The notes beneath the pieces were generated by a model. That model was not told where the DNA came from and searched no databases. It saw only the letters and a list, made by a program, of their open reading frames with translations. 64,000 nucleotides of DNA from Imbricaverruca yamaguchii (Eukaryota; Arthropoda; Thecostraca; Neoverrucidae): positions 2,311,001-2,375,000 of the forward strand of contig JAOTOL010001604.1 of assembly GCA_034440575.1 (NCBI GenBank), in the 5' to 3' direction. Below, one piece after another: positions 57,001 to 64,000 of this stretch. The position numbers and the translations under genes were made by a program. The first letter of the stretch is position 1, and each line of letters opens with the position of its first letter.

Positions 57001-60000
57001 GGACAATGGAGGCGGACCGCGTCTTGGTGCGGAGACAATGGAGGCGGACGCCCGTCTTGGTGCGGAGACAATGGAGGCGGACCCCGTCTTGGTGCGGAGA
57101 CAATGGAGGCGGACCGCGACTGTCCCGTCTTGGTGCGGAGACAATGGAGGCGGACCCCGTCTTGGTGCGGAGACAATGGAGGCGGACCCCGTCTTGGTGC
57201 GGAGACAGTGGAGGCGGACCCCGTCTTGGTGCGGAGACAATGGAGGCGGACCCCGTTTTGGTGCGGAGACAATGGAGGCGGACCCCGTCTTGGTGCGGAG
57301 ACAATGGAGGCGGACCCCGTCTTGGTGCGGAGACAATGGAGGCGGACCGCGTCTTGGTGCGGAGACAATGGAGGCGGACCTTCCCGTCTTGGTGCGGAGA
57401 CAATGGAGGCGGACCCCGTCTTGGTGCGGAGACAATGGAGGCGGACCCCGTCTTGGTGCGGAGACAGTGGAGGCGGACCCCGTCTTGGTGCGGAGACAAT
57501 GGAGGCGGACCGCGACTGTCCCGTCTTGGTGCGGAGACAGTGGAGGCGGACCCCGTCTTGGTGCGGAGACAGTGGAGCCGGACCGCGACTGTCACGTCTT
57601 GGTGCGGAGACAATGGAGGCGGACCGCGACTGTCCCGTCTTGGTGCGGAGACAATGGAGGCGGACCCGCGTCTTGGTGCGGAGACAATGGAGGCGGACCC
57701 CGTCTTGGTGCGGAGACAATGGAGGCGGACCCCGTCTTGGTGCGGAGACAGTGGAGGCGGACCCCGTCTTGGTGCGGAGACAATGGAGGCGCGACTGTCC
57801 CGTCTTGGTGCGGAGACAATGGAGGCGGACCCCGTCTTGGTGCGGAGACAATGGAGGCGGACCCCGTCTTGGTGCGGAGACAATGGAGGCGGACCCCGTC
57901 TTGGTGCGGAGACAATGGAGGCGGACCACAACTGTCCCGTCTTGGTGCGGAGACAATGGAGGGACGGACGTCCCGTCTTGGTGCGGAGACAATGGAGGCG
58001 GACCCCGTCTTGGTGCGGAGACAATGGAGGCGGACCCCGTCTTGGTGCGGAGACAGTGGAGGCGGACCGCGACTGTCCCGTCTTGGTGCGGAGACAATGG
58101 AGGCGGACCCCGTCTTGGTGCGGAGACAATGGAGGCGGACCCCGTCTTGGTGCGGAGACAGTGGAGGCGGACCCCGTCTTGGTGCGGAGACAATGGAGGC
58201 GGACCCCGTCTTGGTGCGGAGACAATGGAGGCGGACCCCCGTCTTGGTGCGGAGACAATGGAGGCGGACCCCGTCTTGGTGCGGAGACAATGGAGGCGGA
58301 CCCCGTCTTGGTGCGGAGACAATGGAGGCGGACCCCGTCTTGGTGCGGAGACAATGGAGGCGGACCCCGTCTTGGTGCGGAGACAATGGAGGCGGACCCC
58401 GTCTTGGTGCGGAGACAATGGAGGCGGACCCCGTCTTGGTGCGGAGACAATGGAGGCGGACCCCGTCTTGGTGCGGAGACAATGGAGGCGGACCCCGTCT
58501 TGGTGCGGAGACAATGGAGGCGGACCCCGTCTTGGTGCGGAGACAATGGAGGCGGACCCCGTCTTGGTGCGGAGACAATGGAGGCGGACCCCGTCTTGGT
58601 GCGGAGACAATGGAGGCGGACCCCGTCTTGGTGCGGAGACAATGGAGGCGGACCCCGTCTTGGTGCGGAGACAATGGAGGCGGACCCCGTCTTGGTGCGG
58701 AGACAATGGAGGCGGACCCCGTCTTGGTGCGGAGACAATGGAGGCGGACCCCGTCTTGGTGCGGAGACAATGGAGGCGCCTTTGAGACAATGGAGGCGGA
58801 CCCCGTCTTGGGTGGGGACAATGGAGGCGGACCCCGTCTTGGTGCGGAGACAATGGAGGCGGACCCCGTCTTGGTGCGGAGACAATGGAGGCGGACCCCG
58901 TCTTGGTGCGGAGACAATGGAGGCGGACCCCGTCTTGGTGCGGAGACAATGGGAGGCGGACCCCGTCTTGGTGCGGAGACAATGGAGGCGGACCCCGTCT
59001 TGGTGCGGAGACAATGGAGGCGGACCCCGTCTTGGTGCGGAGACAGTGGAGGCGGACCACAACTGTCCCGTCTTGGTGCGGAGACAATGGAGGCGGACCA
59101 CAACTGTCCCGTCTTGGTGCGGAGACAGTGGAGGCGGACCACAACTGTCCCGTCTTGGTCCGGAGACAATGGAGGCGGACCGCGGCTCTCTCGTCTTAGT
59201 GCGGAGACAATGGAAACATGTTGTCCCCTCAGATGCCCGTAGATGCCACAGCGGGTGCTGAAGTATCGTTAATAAACCTTGTCTTTGAAATATGATAGTG
59301 AATACTTCATGAAACGAGGGAGAACGATAAGAAATGACATGAAGGCTGGCAATAAAGTGTGAATAGTTGAGTTAAGTATACATAGAAAACGCAAGGTGTA
59401 AGAATATTTTCGGGAAAGAAGTTACGGATGTTTCGAAAGGTTGGCAATTGGACGGGTTCGGGCCGGTTCACTTTTGATCGCTAATGTTGGCTTAGTCGGA
59501 AAACGCAGTGTGTCCCATTCTACTCAAGTACCACGTGAATCACGTCACTCCCGCTGCGTCTTGATTTATCGGACCATGTTAATCTGTGCAAAGCTCATCT
59601 ATCATAACAGCTGAACGAGTTGGTTCCACGCTTGAATGTCAGCGCGTCATACCCCAGCCAGACTGGCAATGTTTATGTAGGGACGTGTTTGTGACGTCCA
59701 TGCTGGCTCAGTGATGCCTGGCTGACTTGTGCCGGCCGGCAGTGGCCTCGACGGTGGGAGTGTCGGAGACCGGCGCCCAGGGCGAGAGTGCCCCGCCTCC
59801 TGAGCAACCGCGGCCTCCGGAGAGAAAGGTCAGCATCGCAGCGCCGGTGAAATAGCCAAGCTCGCTGCCAACACGGCGAAGCTCCGCCACAAATCGCCAA
59901 GATACTGCCACTAATCGGCACCGTTATGGTGACTTATTGCCGTACCGACTGATGCCGTGATGTTGGCTCATGCCTCGCCACGTGTGTTGTGGTGTTGGCT

Positions 60001-63000
60001 GATGGCCCTCCACGTGTGTTGTGGTGTTGGCTGATGCCTCGCCACGTGTGTTGTGGTGTTGACTGATGCCTCGCCACGTGTGTTGTGGTGTTGACTGATG
60101 ACCTGCCACGTGTGTTGTGGTGTTGACTGATTCCTTGTCGCTTGTGTTGTGATGGTGACTGATGCTGCACCACGTTTGTTGTGATACTGACTGATTCCTG
60201 GCCACGCTGCTGTGATGCGCGCTTCAAAATATTAAAATGATTCCAAAGATTGCAAAGTGAGTCCCTGTCGTAGTAGTTGTATGAACAGTCAGACGTTCCG
60301 ATGTCGTGTTGATCCGGTGCACTCTAGGCCGACGGTATGTGCCCAGTATGCTGATGGTGCCATACGTTGCGACGGTCCACAGTCCCGCTTTGTCGGTGTC
60401 TGGCGATCGGTGCTGTGTGCTGAGTGACGTGCTAATCAGCTGATCTTGGCTAGTGCTGACCCGCGTCTTCCTGTGCTGGTCGGACATTCGTGAGGCGCTT
60501 ACGTCCGTGCTCTGTCATACTAGCCGGACCGTTGTATTGAACTATGACGACTTCCGCTACTGTGCTGTTGGGCTGGCTGACGTGATATTGCTGTATGTGC
60601 TGTGCTCACCGGACATCTATTCTGCACCACCATAGTCTGATCTCTGCACTGCGCCACTCCATCCTGGTCTACCATATCACTCCGACGTGACTTCTTTGCC
60701 ACTCTGACCTGCCGTCTGTATCGCCCTGACCTGACATGGTCGCCCCTCTGGACCTTCCTTACCTGGCCTGCGGGCTGTATCGCCTTGACCTGACTTGGTC
60801 ATCCCTCTGGACCTTACCCTGACCTAACACATATGCCTCTCTGTGACACCAGCTGCCTGCCGGAGCCGTCTCCATGTTCTGTATTGTACCGTGCTGACCT
60901 GACCTGACCTGACCTCTGTACCTCTGCGACACCAGCTGCCATCCGGAGCCGTCTCCGTGTTCTGTATTGTACGGTCCTGACCTGACCTGACTTGACCTGA
61001 CCTCTGTACCTCTATGACACCAGCTGCCGGCCGGAGCCGTCTCCATGTTCTGTATTGTACCGTCCTGACCTGACCTGACCTCTGTACCTCTCTGCGACAC
61101 CAGCTGCCGGCCGGAGCCGTCTCCATGTTCTGTATTGTGCCGTCCTGACCTGACCTGACCTCTGTACCTCTGTGACACCAGCTGCCGGCCGGAGCCGTCT
61201 CCATGTTCGGCGGAGTTGACCCGTTTCCGGCTCGACTTCTCGGCCCGGCGCGCTCCTCAGCCGAGCTCGACTCGTCCTCTTCCGACGACGAGCAGCCCGC
61301 CTCGACCCGACGACCGCCCAGGTAGTGTTACCACCGGCCGGTGGTGGTAACATAATGTTACCCGTGGTAATGCTACCGCGGGTCTGCTGGTCCGCCCGGC
61401 CGCCGTTGAATCATGTCTATGCCTGGTTACATCGGTGTGTAGTGTATTATGATATATGCATTTATTCGCCTTTGGTGACCAAACGTTTATGCATCGACGA
61501 ACTTAATCTCATTTGCATTGGGCGGGATTGCCGAGTGGTTAAGTTGTTGAGCTCCGAGTGCGAAGGTTCTGGATTCAACATTCGCACATATCGGGACATT
61601 TCACAGTCCCGTGGTCCACCGGTGGAACAGTGTGGACGGCAGCATTACCCGTGATCGTGCATAAAGTGCAGCATGAACTACCCAATAAACAATCGACCTA
61701 GCCAATGGTAGTTCAGGGTTAATTGTCATTATTCTCTTTTTGCCAAGCGTAAAGATGACTACCCCATAACAACAGCAAACGTCCGTGGGCCCTCACTTCG
61801 ACATATCGCCATGAGCCCTGATACTACGTCATTTTTACTTAGTTTAGCCGACTGAATAAATCCGAATCACCGTAAGTCTAGCGACAATTATATCACAGTG
61901 ACGTCACCTCGTGGTTTTTAGCCTAACTTGAGAATAATCTTACATCCTGTGAAAAGTGCACCACATCATACAAATATATTTTATGCAAAATTAAATATAG
62001 GATAACCTTCGACGTGTTGGGGAGGGGAGGTGAAGCTCTCGGGAGCCTCCCTCAGCGCTTCCCCGTTGGCAGTGGAATGAGTAGACACAGAGACGTCACG
62101 TTTTCAGTGGTTTGTTGTCTTAAGTTCTGGTACCATAGCCGTCATCGCTGAAAAAGTGTAGGAGAGAAGGGGTGATATTGGCATGATTGCCAATGGGGCA
62201 TACTTATGATTCGCACGAATACTTTTTGAAAATGGAGTAGAGACTACGCTGTCCCCTATGACATCGCTGTAGCCTTGACAGTTCGACACACATTGTTTTC
62301 TTCGAATCGTTCTAGTGGTTCTAGAGATATTCATGGAAATTTACAAGGCCTTCCTCCCCCCCCCCCCCCCAGCAGGGTCCGGGTTCAAGCGTCAGCGGTG
62401 TGGCCGTCCTCGTTGCCGTACTGCGTGACCTCGCTCAGTCAAATGCAACTGCGGCGTACAATGAGTTGCACCAGTTGTGTTCCTGGACTCTGATTGTCCG
62501 ATGTGCCGTGCGCATGCGCAGAGTGGCGTCCGCCGTCCAGCCGTGTTGTGCGGCGAGTGTGATTGGCTGACGTCGAACGCCGGCGCTGCTGCAGGTTGGC
62601 CAGTCGTCCGATCAATTCCCGGCAATTGCTGCTGCCGCCGTCCGACGACGACGAGGATCTGTTCCATCCGCGACCGCAGCGCCGCGCTGCGGACGCCGTG
62701 CGAACTTCTGGAGCCGAGCCGACGGCGGCGACGAGGCCCGCCGCGGCCGAGAGCGTCCGCAGCGCCGGCCCGGCCCCGGCCAAAGCCAGCACGACGGCGG
62801 CCTCAAGACCCGCCGCGGCCGGGAGCGGCCGCAGTGGCGGCCCTGCCCCGACTGAAGCCGGCACGCGGCGGCCCACCGCGGCGGCTCTGTTCTCCAGCAG
62901 CGATGACGAAGACCTGTTCCAGCCGTCGCCGGCCCGCCCGCCGCCAGGGGCTCGGGCGTCCACCGGCGGGCGGCAATCGGAGGCGGGCGCGAGTAGGACC

Positions 63001-64000
63001 GCGCCTGCACCGAGCGCACCGGCTCCCGAGCCCCGTCGGCTCGCCGCCGCCGCCGCCGCCGCCAGACCGTCCAAGGGTTTGTTCGACAGCGACTCAGACG
63101 AAGACATATTCGCGGTGGTGTCGCCCTTGCGTCCGGCAGCAAAGCCAGTGGGAAGCGGAGCAGCGGGTGCTGGGGGACACGAGCGAGATGTGTTGACAGG
63201 TGGACAGGAGAGGACAGTGCAGGGTGATGTGGTGGCTGGAAGGTCGGATCGGCAGCCCGCTGATTTAACCCGTAGCGCGTCCTCCGGTGTTGGCGACACA
63301 GTCGCACGTCAGACACTCGCCGCAAATATCCCGGCCAAGGCGTCTGGCGCCTCCCGGGATAGCCAAGAGGCTGGCGCATTCGCCGCCGTCGGCAGGCCAG
63401 CCGGCGAAGGTCCAGTCCAGAAGTCCAGCTCCGCACGCTCTGCGCTGGAAACGCCGGCGGTGGCGCAGAAGAGTGATCGCCTGTTCTCCTCCAGTTCTGA
63501 CGAGGACCTATTCGCGGTGCTGGCCGTCGAGGCGCCGGCGGCGGCAAGCCAAACTGTCCGAGACTCGGCGCCTGCCGAGAGTACCACTCCGTCAACACCG
63601 CCAGACCGGCCCTCGTCCACAGCGAAGGCCGCTCCCGCACCCAAGTCCACCCACTCGCCCGCATCCACTCGCACGCCAGATCCCGCTCCCGTGCCAGAGT
63701 CGGCTCCCGCTCCCGAGTCGCCTCTGGTCTCGAAGTCAGCGCCGGCTCCCGCGGCCCGGTCGTCCGTCGCCTCGAAGTCAGCGCCTGCTGCAGAGCCGGC
63801 CCGGGCGGCCCCGAGCCTCCTCGACTCCGACAGTGACGAGGACGACCTGTTCCACCCGGTAGCTGTGGTCGGCCGGCGGCGCGCCGCCCCCGCTGTCTCT
63901 GCCGGTCGGCAGGCAGCCCGTCGCCGGAGCGGACGACGGCCGGCGCCGGCGTGGGATCGACCGCCGCGTGTCCGGCTGCGCAGCACACTGCTGACGTGGC
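47933..64000 (+). CDS. WASHC2: WASHC2 (FAM21), WASH complex subunit 2, 3' incomplete
   Basis: Nine exons found: 47933-48055, 49056-49253, 50171-50310, 52319-52478, 53211-53331 (or -53336), 54513-54683, 59743-59828, 61182-61321 and 62595 to the window edge. Phases agree at every junction. FAM21 hallmarks in order: DEIRQRSTSWNLAADSRLLA, TQLMLISNTRFVESRVYDED, ALAVGCQLLDDTYDRLEVSD, VEQRDPYLDRLLPCIISSRQ, FGGAFDLGSDDDVGDGDLFG, KLPAGAVSMFGG, then five acidic LF motifs. WASHC2 tethers the Arp2/3-activating WASH complex to endosomes: the N-terminus binds the complex and the LFa repeats bind VPS35 of retromer. The protein continues past the edge. Introns hold very large minisatellites; the longest is 5 kb. 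Confidence 0.95.
48541..48682 (+). repeat. Diverged SINE related to family S2
   Basis: A GTGTGGGTTCGAGTCCCACC B box is followed by GATCGGCGTGAGACCGGCGA, CATTCGACGCGTCGTATAGC and CCAATAATCG, a diverged version of the S2 body, in WASHC2 intron 1. Confidence 0.7.
49056..49253 (+). CDS. WASHC2: WASHC2 exon 2
   Basis: Acceptor CTGCCCCCAG preceded by CTGAC-rich sequence, donor CAG|GTAGCG, 66 codons. SDVDQLVQDVAVARSRLQTT, then LMLISNTRFVESRVYDEDV, match the helical WASH-binding head. Confidence 0.93.
49982..50077. repeat. 32-bp tandem repeat, three copies
   Basis: GGAGCTGTGCTGTGTGCAGC plus TGCCGCTGCTRT, starting at 49982, 50014 and 50046, about 100 bp before WASHC2 exon 3. Confidence 0.85.
50171..50310 (+). 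CDS. WASHC2: WASHC2 exon 3
   Basis: Acceptor TGTCGGCAG, donor ACAG|GTCGGT, phase 2 end. Encodes VLSKEESQRSAHARMVEALA, then QLLDDTYDRLEVSDSDSDDD. Confidence 0.93.
50409..50451. repeat. Hairpin: 19-bp stem, 5-nt loop
   Basis: CTCGGATATGTCGTAGATA and its complement with one mismatch, loop TGCCG. Similar GTCGTAGATA / CCGAGT words repeat to 50,500. In WASHC2 intron 3, 98 bp after the exon. Confidence 0.85.
50607..50766 (-). repeat. SINE family S1, reverse copy
   Basis: The minus strand reads GGGCGGGATGGCCGAGTGGT, TAAGGTGTCGGCTATGGCCA, CGCTCAGGACATTTACAACC, AATGTGCATAAAGTGTGTCG, TGAACCACCAAATAAACAAAC. Inserted in WASHC2 intron 3. Confidence 0.88.
51105..51172. repeat. Strong hairpin: 29-bp stem, 10-nt loop
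   Basis: Arms 51105-51133 and 51144-51172 (CCTATGTGGTGGAGTGTCAC... against ...GTGACACTCCATCACATAGG) differ at one position. Inside WASHC2 intron 3, so the pre-mRNA could fold it. Confidence 0.92.
51188..51357 (+). repeat. SINE tail with 13-bp amplification, then LINE-A tail fragment
   Basis: ACGCAGTCGATGCGCCCCTAAAC is followed by extra copies of TGCGCCCCTAAAC (three to four), then CTCCAATAAAAACC. From about 51,291, CCAAGAAGGGGCCTTCTTTATGTTGCACTAATC and TTTATGTCTTTATC match the 3' end of LINE family A, severely truncated and internally deleted. Confidence 0.75.
52319..52478 (+). CDS. WASHC2: WASHC2 exon 4
   Basis: Acceptor GATGTAGCAG; the first C completes a Ser codon. Encodes MPLVVEQRDPYLDRLLPCII and a Glu/Asp-rich end, donor GAG|GTGAGA. 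Confidence 0.93.
52508..52560 (+). repeat. SINE 3'-tail fragment
   Basis: TTTGGGCGCTAAATGACCTC, GCAATCGGCGCGCCCAAATAAT; same tail family as near 29,968. Confidence 0.5.
52620..52975. repeat. ~63-72-bp tandem repeat, five to six copies, in WASHC2 intron
   Basis: GAGGTAGGGTGGGGnTGCTG, TTATAGTCTCATCATGATC and TGTACGTCTCCGTCACTGG recur at ~72, 69, 64, 64 and 63 bp spacing. Confidence 0.85.
53211..53336 (+). CDS. WASHC2: WASHC2 exon 5, two possible donors
   Basis: Acceptor CTGTGCCACAG. Encodes ELEEDASCLTVPPVAGVPAV and so on to VANG. The stronger donor CAG|GTGAGT after 53336 leaves phase 0, which does not fit the next exon. The weaker AAC G|GTCAGG after 53331 gives phase 1, which does. Either an unseen exon lies between or the weaker donor is used. 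Confidence 0.8.
53337..54512. other. WASHC2 intron, GC-rich, no feature recognised
   Basis: Has several medium-length open frames on both strands, none with recognisable motifs. It may be an old mobile element. A missed WASHC2 exon could be here. Confidence 0.4.
54513..54683 (+). CDS. WASHC2: WASHC2 exon 6
   Basis: Acceptor GGTCCCAG, donor TCTG|GTAAGG. Encodes NIFGGAFDLGSDDDVGDGDL, then FGGGAGAAADLWGSS, an acidic FG/LF-type segment. Ends phase 1. Confidence 0.9.
55063..55143 (-). repeat. Partial SINE (S3-like 3' half), reverse
   Basis: ACATGGCGTCGCCAAACTCTCGTGCCGATTGGTCGCGGGTGGACTTGGTAAT resembles 3,141-3,195; the tRNA-like head is missing. Confidence 0.6.
55268..55430 (+). repeat. SINE family S2, forward copy
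   Basis: GGGACGAGTAGCCTAGGGGT, CTCACAATGGAAAGGTTGTG, GGGTTCGAGTCTCACC, GACCAATCGGCGTGAGAG, CCAATAACCAACCAA. AAAATACACAACTG on both sides (about 55,254 and 55,429) is a clear target duplication. Confidence 0.92.
55745..56395. repeat. 53-56-bp minisatellite, 12 copies, in WASHC2 intron 6
   Basis: Unit GACCTTCCGTGCTGCAGGTA, TAGACCGGGCACCATACCGT, TGTG(TG)GTGGTCTACA. The length varies by a GT-GTG insertion. CTGCAG|GTATAG in each unit mimics both acceptor and donor. Confidence 0.92.
56455..59215. repeat. 32-bp minisatellite megablock, ~80 copies, in WASHC2 intron 6
   Basis: Core unit GGAGACAATGGAGGCGGACC plus CCGTCTTGGTGC (32 bp). A longer 41-bp form carries GGACCGCGACTGTCCCGTC or GGACCACAACTGTCCCGTC. 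The 41-bp form dominates at both edges (56,478-56,540 and 59,050-59,180), while the 32-bp form is highly homogeneous inside, especially 58,200-58,770. The unit lacks stops in nearly every frame, so 800-900-codon frames appear on both strands; these are not genes. Confidence 0.95.
59216..59742. other. End of WASHC2 intron 6, nothing recognised
   Basis: Unique-looking intron sequence between the megablock and exon 7. Confidence 0.45.
59743..59828 (+). CDS. WASHC2: WASHC2 exon 7
   Basis: Acceptor GCCGGCAG, donor AAAG|GTCAGC. Encodes VASTVGVSETGAQGESAPPP, then EQPRPPERK. Phase fits both neighbours, and the final Lys leads into LPAGAVSMF as in other FAM21 proteins. Confidence 0.8.
59950..60195. 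repeat. 32-bp minisatellite, ~7 copies, in WASHC2 intron 7
   Basis: Unit TGATGCCTCGCCACGTGTGT, TGTGGTGTTGGC, increasingly diverged towards the right. Confidence 0.88.
60196..60839. other. WASHC2 intron 7 interior, nothing recognised
   Basis: Unique-looking sequence between the 32-bp array and the CTGACCT-rich acceptor array. CTGACCTG words begin near 60,705. Confidence 0.45.
60840..61181 (+). repeat. 78-88-bp repeat of the WASHC2 exon 8 acceptor
   Basis: GACACCAGCTGCCGGCCGGA, GCCGTCTCCATGTTC begins at 60845, 60928, 61016 and 61096, and the real exon copy at 61174. Each copy contains the AG acceptor and the first 27 nt of exon 8, then TGTATTGTACCG and a variable run of (T)GACC pentamers (CTGAC, branch-point-like), which explains the length differences. 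Confidence 0.92.
61182..61321 (+). CDS. WASHC2: WASHC2 exon 8
   Basis: Acceptor GACACCAG, donor CCCAG|GTAGTG. Starts LPAGAVSMFGGVDPFPARLL, a conserved FAM21 motif, and ends SSSSDDEQPASTRRPPR, phase 2. The acceptor and first 27 nt are repeated four times upstream. Confidence 0.92.
61519..61690 (+). repeat. SINE family S1, forward copy
   Basis: GGGCGGGATTGCCGAGTGGT head, GGACATTTCACAGTCCCGTG, GTGGAACAGTGTGGACGGCA, GTGCATAAAGTGCAGCATGA, CCCAATAAACAATCG tail. In WASHC2 intron 8. Confidence 0.85.
61691..62594. other. WASHC2 intron 8, nothing else recognised
   Basis: Intron sequence with a C15 homopolymer at 62,355-62,370; short open frames only. Confidence 0.45.
62595..64000 (+). CDS. WASHC2: WASHC2 exon 9, LFa-motif tail (runs off the window)
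   Basis: Acceptor GCTGCTGCAG; the first G completes an Arg codon. The frame stays open to 64,000 (over 460 codons). Five acidic LF motifs: DDDEDLF (62644-62664), LFSSSDDEDLF (62887-62919), LFDSDSDEDIF (63079-63111), LFSSSSDEDLF (63481-63513) and LLDSDSDEDDLF (63817-63852), separated by Ala/Pro/Ser-rich linkers. Such motifs bind VPS35 of retromer. An internal duplication is seen at RPAAAESVRSAGPAP / RPAAAGSGRSGGPAP. Very GC-rich. Because it has no internal Met start, the frame is easy to miss among overlapping shadow frames. Confidence 0.9.

Noticed and set aside
56410..59261. Open frames of 800-930 codons on both strands
   Set aside because: They arise from a stop-free 32-bp repeat read in several frames at once; no start context, splice logic or protein family supports them.
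62439..63988. Long minus-strand frames (286 and 458 codons) and a plus-strand Arg/Pro-rich frame
   Set aside because: Shadows of the GC-rich WASHC2 LFa exon, whose correct plus-strand frame shows five acidic LF motifs.

Overview
Eukaryotic, almost certainly metazoan and probably arthropod (perhaps crustacean) nuclear DNA. The evidence is short exons with GT-AG introns of 0.3-5 kb, tRNA-derived SINEs, CR1/Jockey-type LINEs, P-element, pogo and hAT-like DNA transposons, very dense minisatellites, and a Star-like FkbM gene of the type known from arthropods. The exact organism cannot be named from sequence alone. There are no prokaryotic operons, rRNA genes or CRISPR arrays. Three host genes could be assembled exon by exon with consistent splice phases. 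(1) A Star-like type II membrane protein with an FkbM methyltransferase-like domain lies on + at 19,077-22,058; its first exon was not found. (2) A complete TMEM50 (UPF0220) four-helix membrane protein of 159 aa lies on - at 38,279-27,933 in four exons. (3) WASHC2/FAM21, the retromer-binding subunit of the endosomal WASH complex, lies on + from 47,933 and runs off the right edge. TMEM50 and WASHC2 are head-to-head about 9.7 kb apart, and both families are linked to endosomal sorting. Layout: 1-3.5 kb holds a degenerate tandem repeat and SINEs. 3,563-6,209 is a structurally complete DNA transposon with 8-bp target duplications, long inverted ends and one uninterrupted transposase ORF. 9.6-12.9 kb is a broken P-element-type transposase gene with introns, one exon of which is interrupted by a 69-bp LINE tail. 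12.9-13.7 kb is a 5'-truncated LINE. 13.7-18.7 kb is AT-rich, without genes, and ends in a ~180-bp satellite. Then come the Star-like gene, minisatellites, and TMEM50 with introns full of minisatellites, SINEs and a decayed pogo transposase. 39-44.7 kb holds two LINEs in opposite orientation, 44.8-46.7 kb two fold-back elements, and the rest is WASHC2, with a ~2.7-kb array of a 32-bp unit in one intron. The most notable signal is that several minisatellites are built from, or abut, the exon-intron junctions of the host genes. In TMEM50 one array repeats the exon 2 donor with 32 nt of exon, another repeats the exon 3 donor with 14 nt of exon, a third runs to within 6 nt of the exon 4 acceptor, and a fourth begins at the stop codon. 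In WASHC2 an array repeats the acceptor and first 27 nt of an exon. The Star-like stop codon region is also partly duplicated. This looks like a recurrent local process that copies splice sites.
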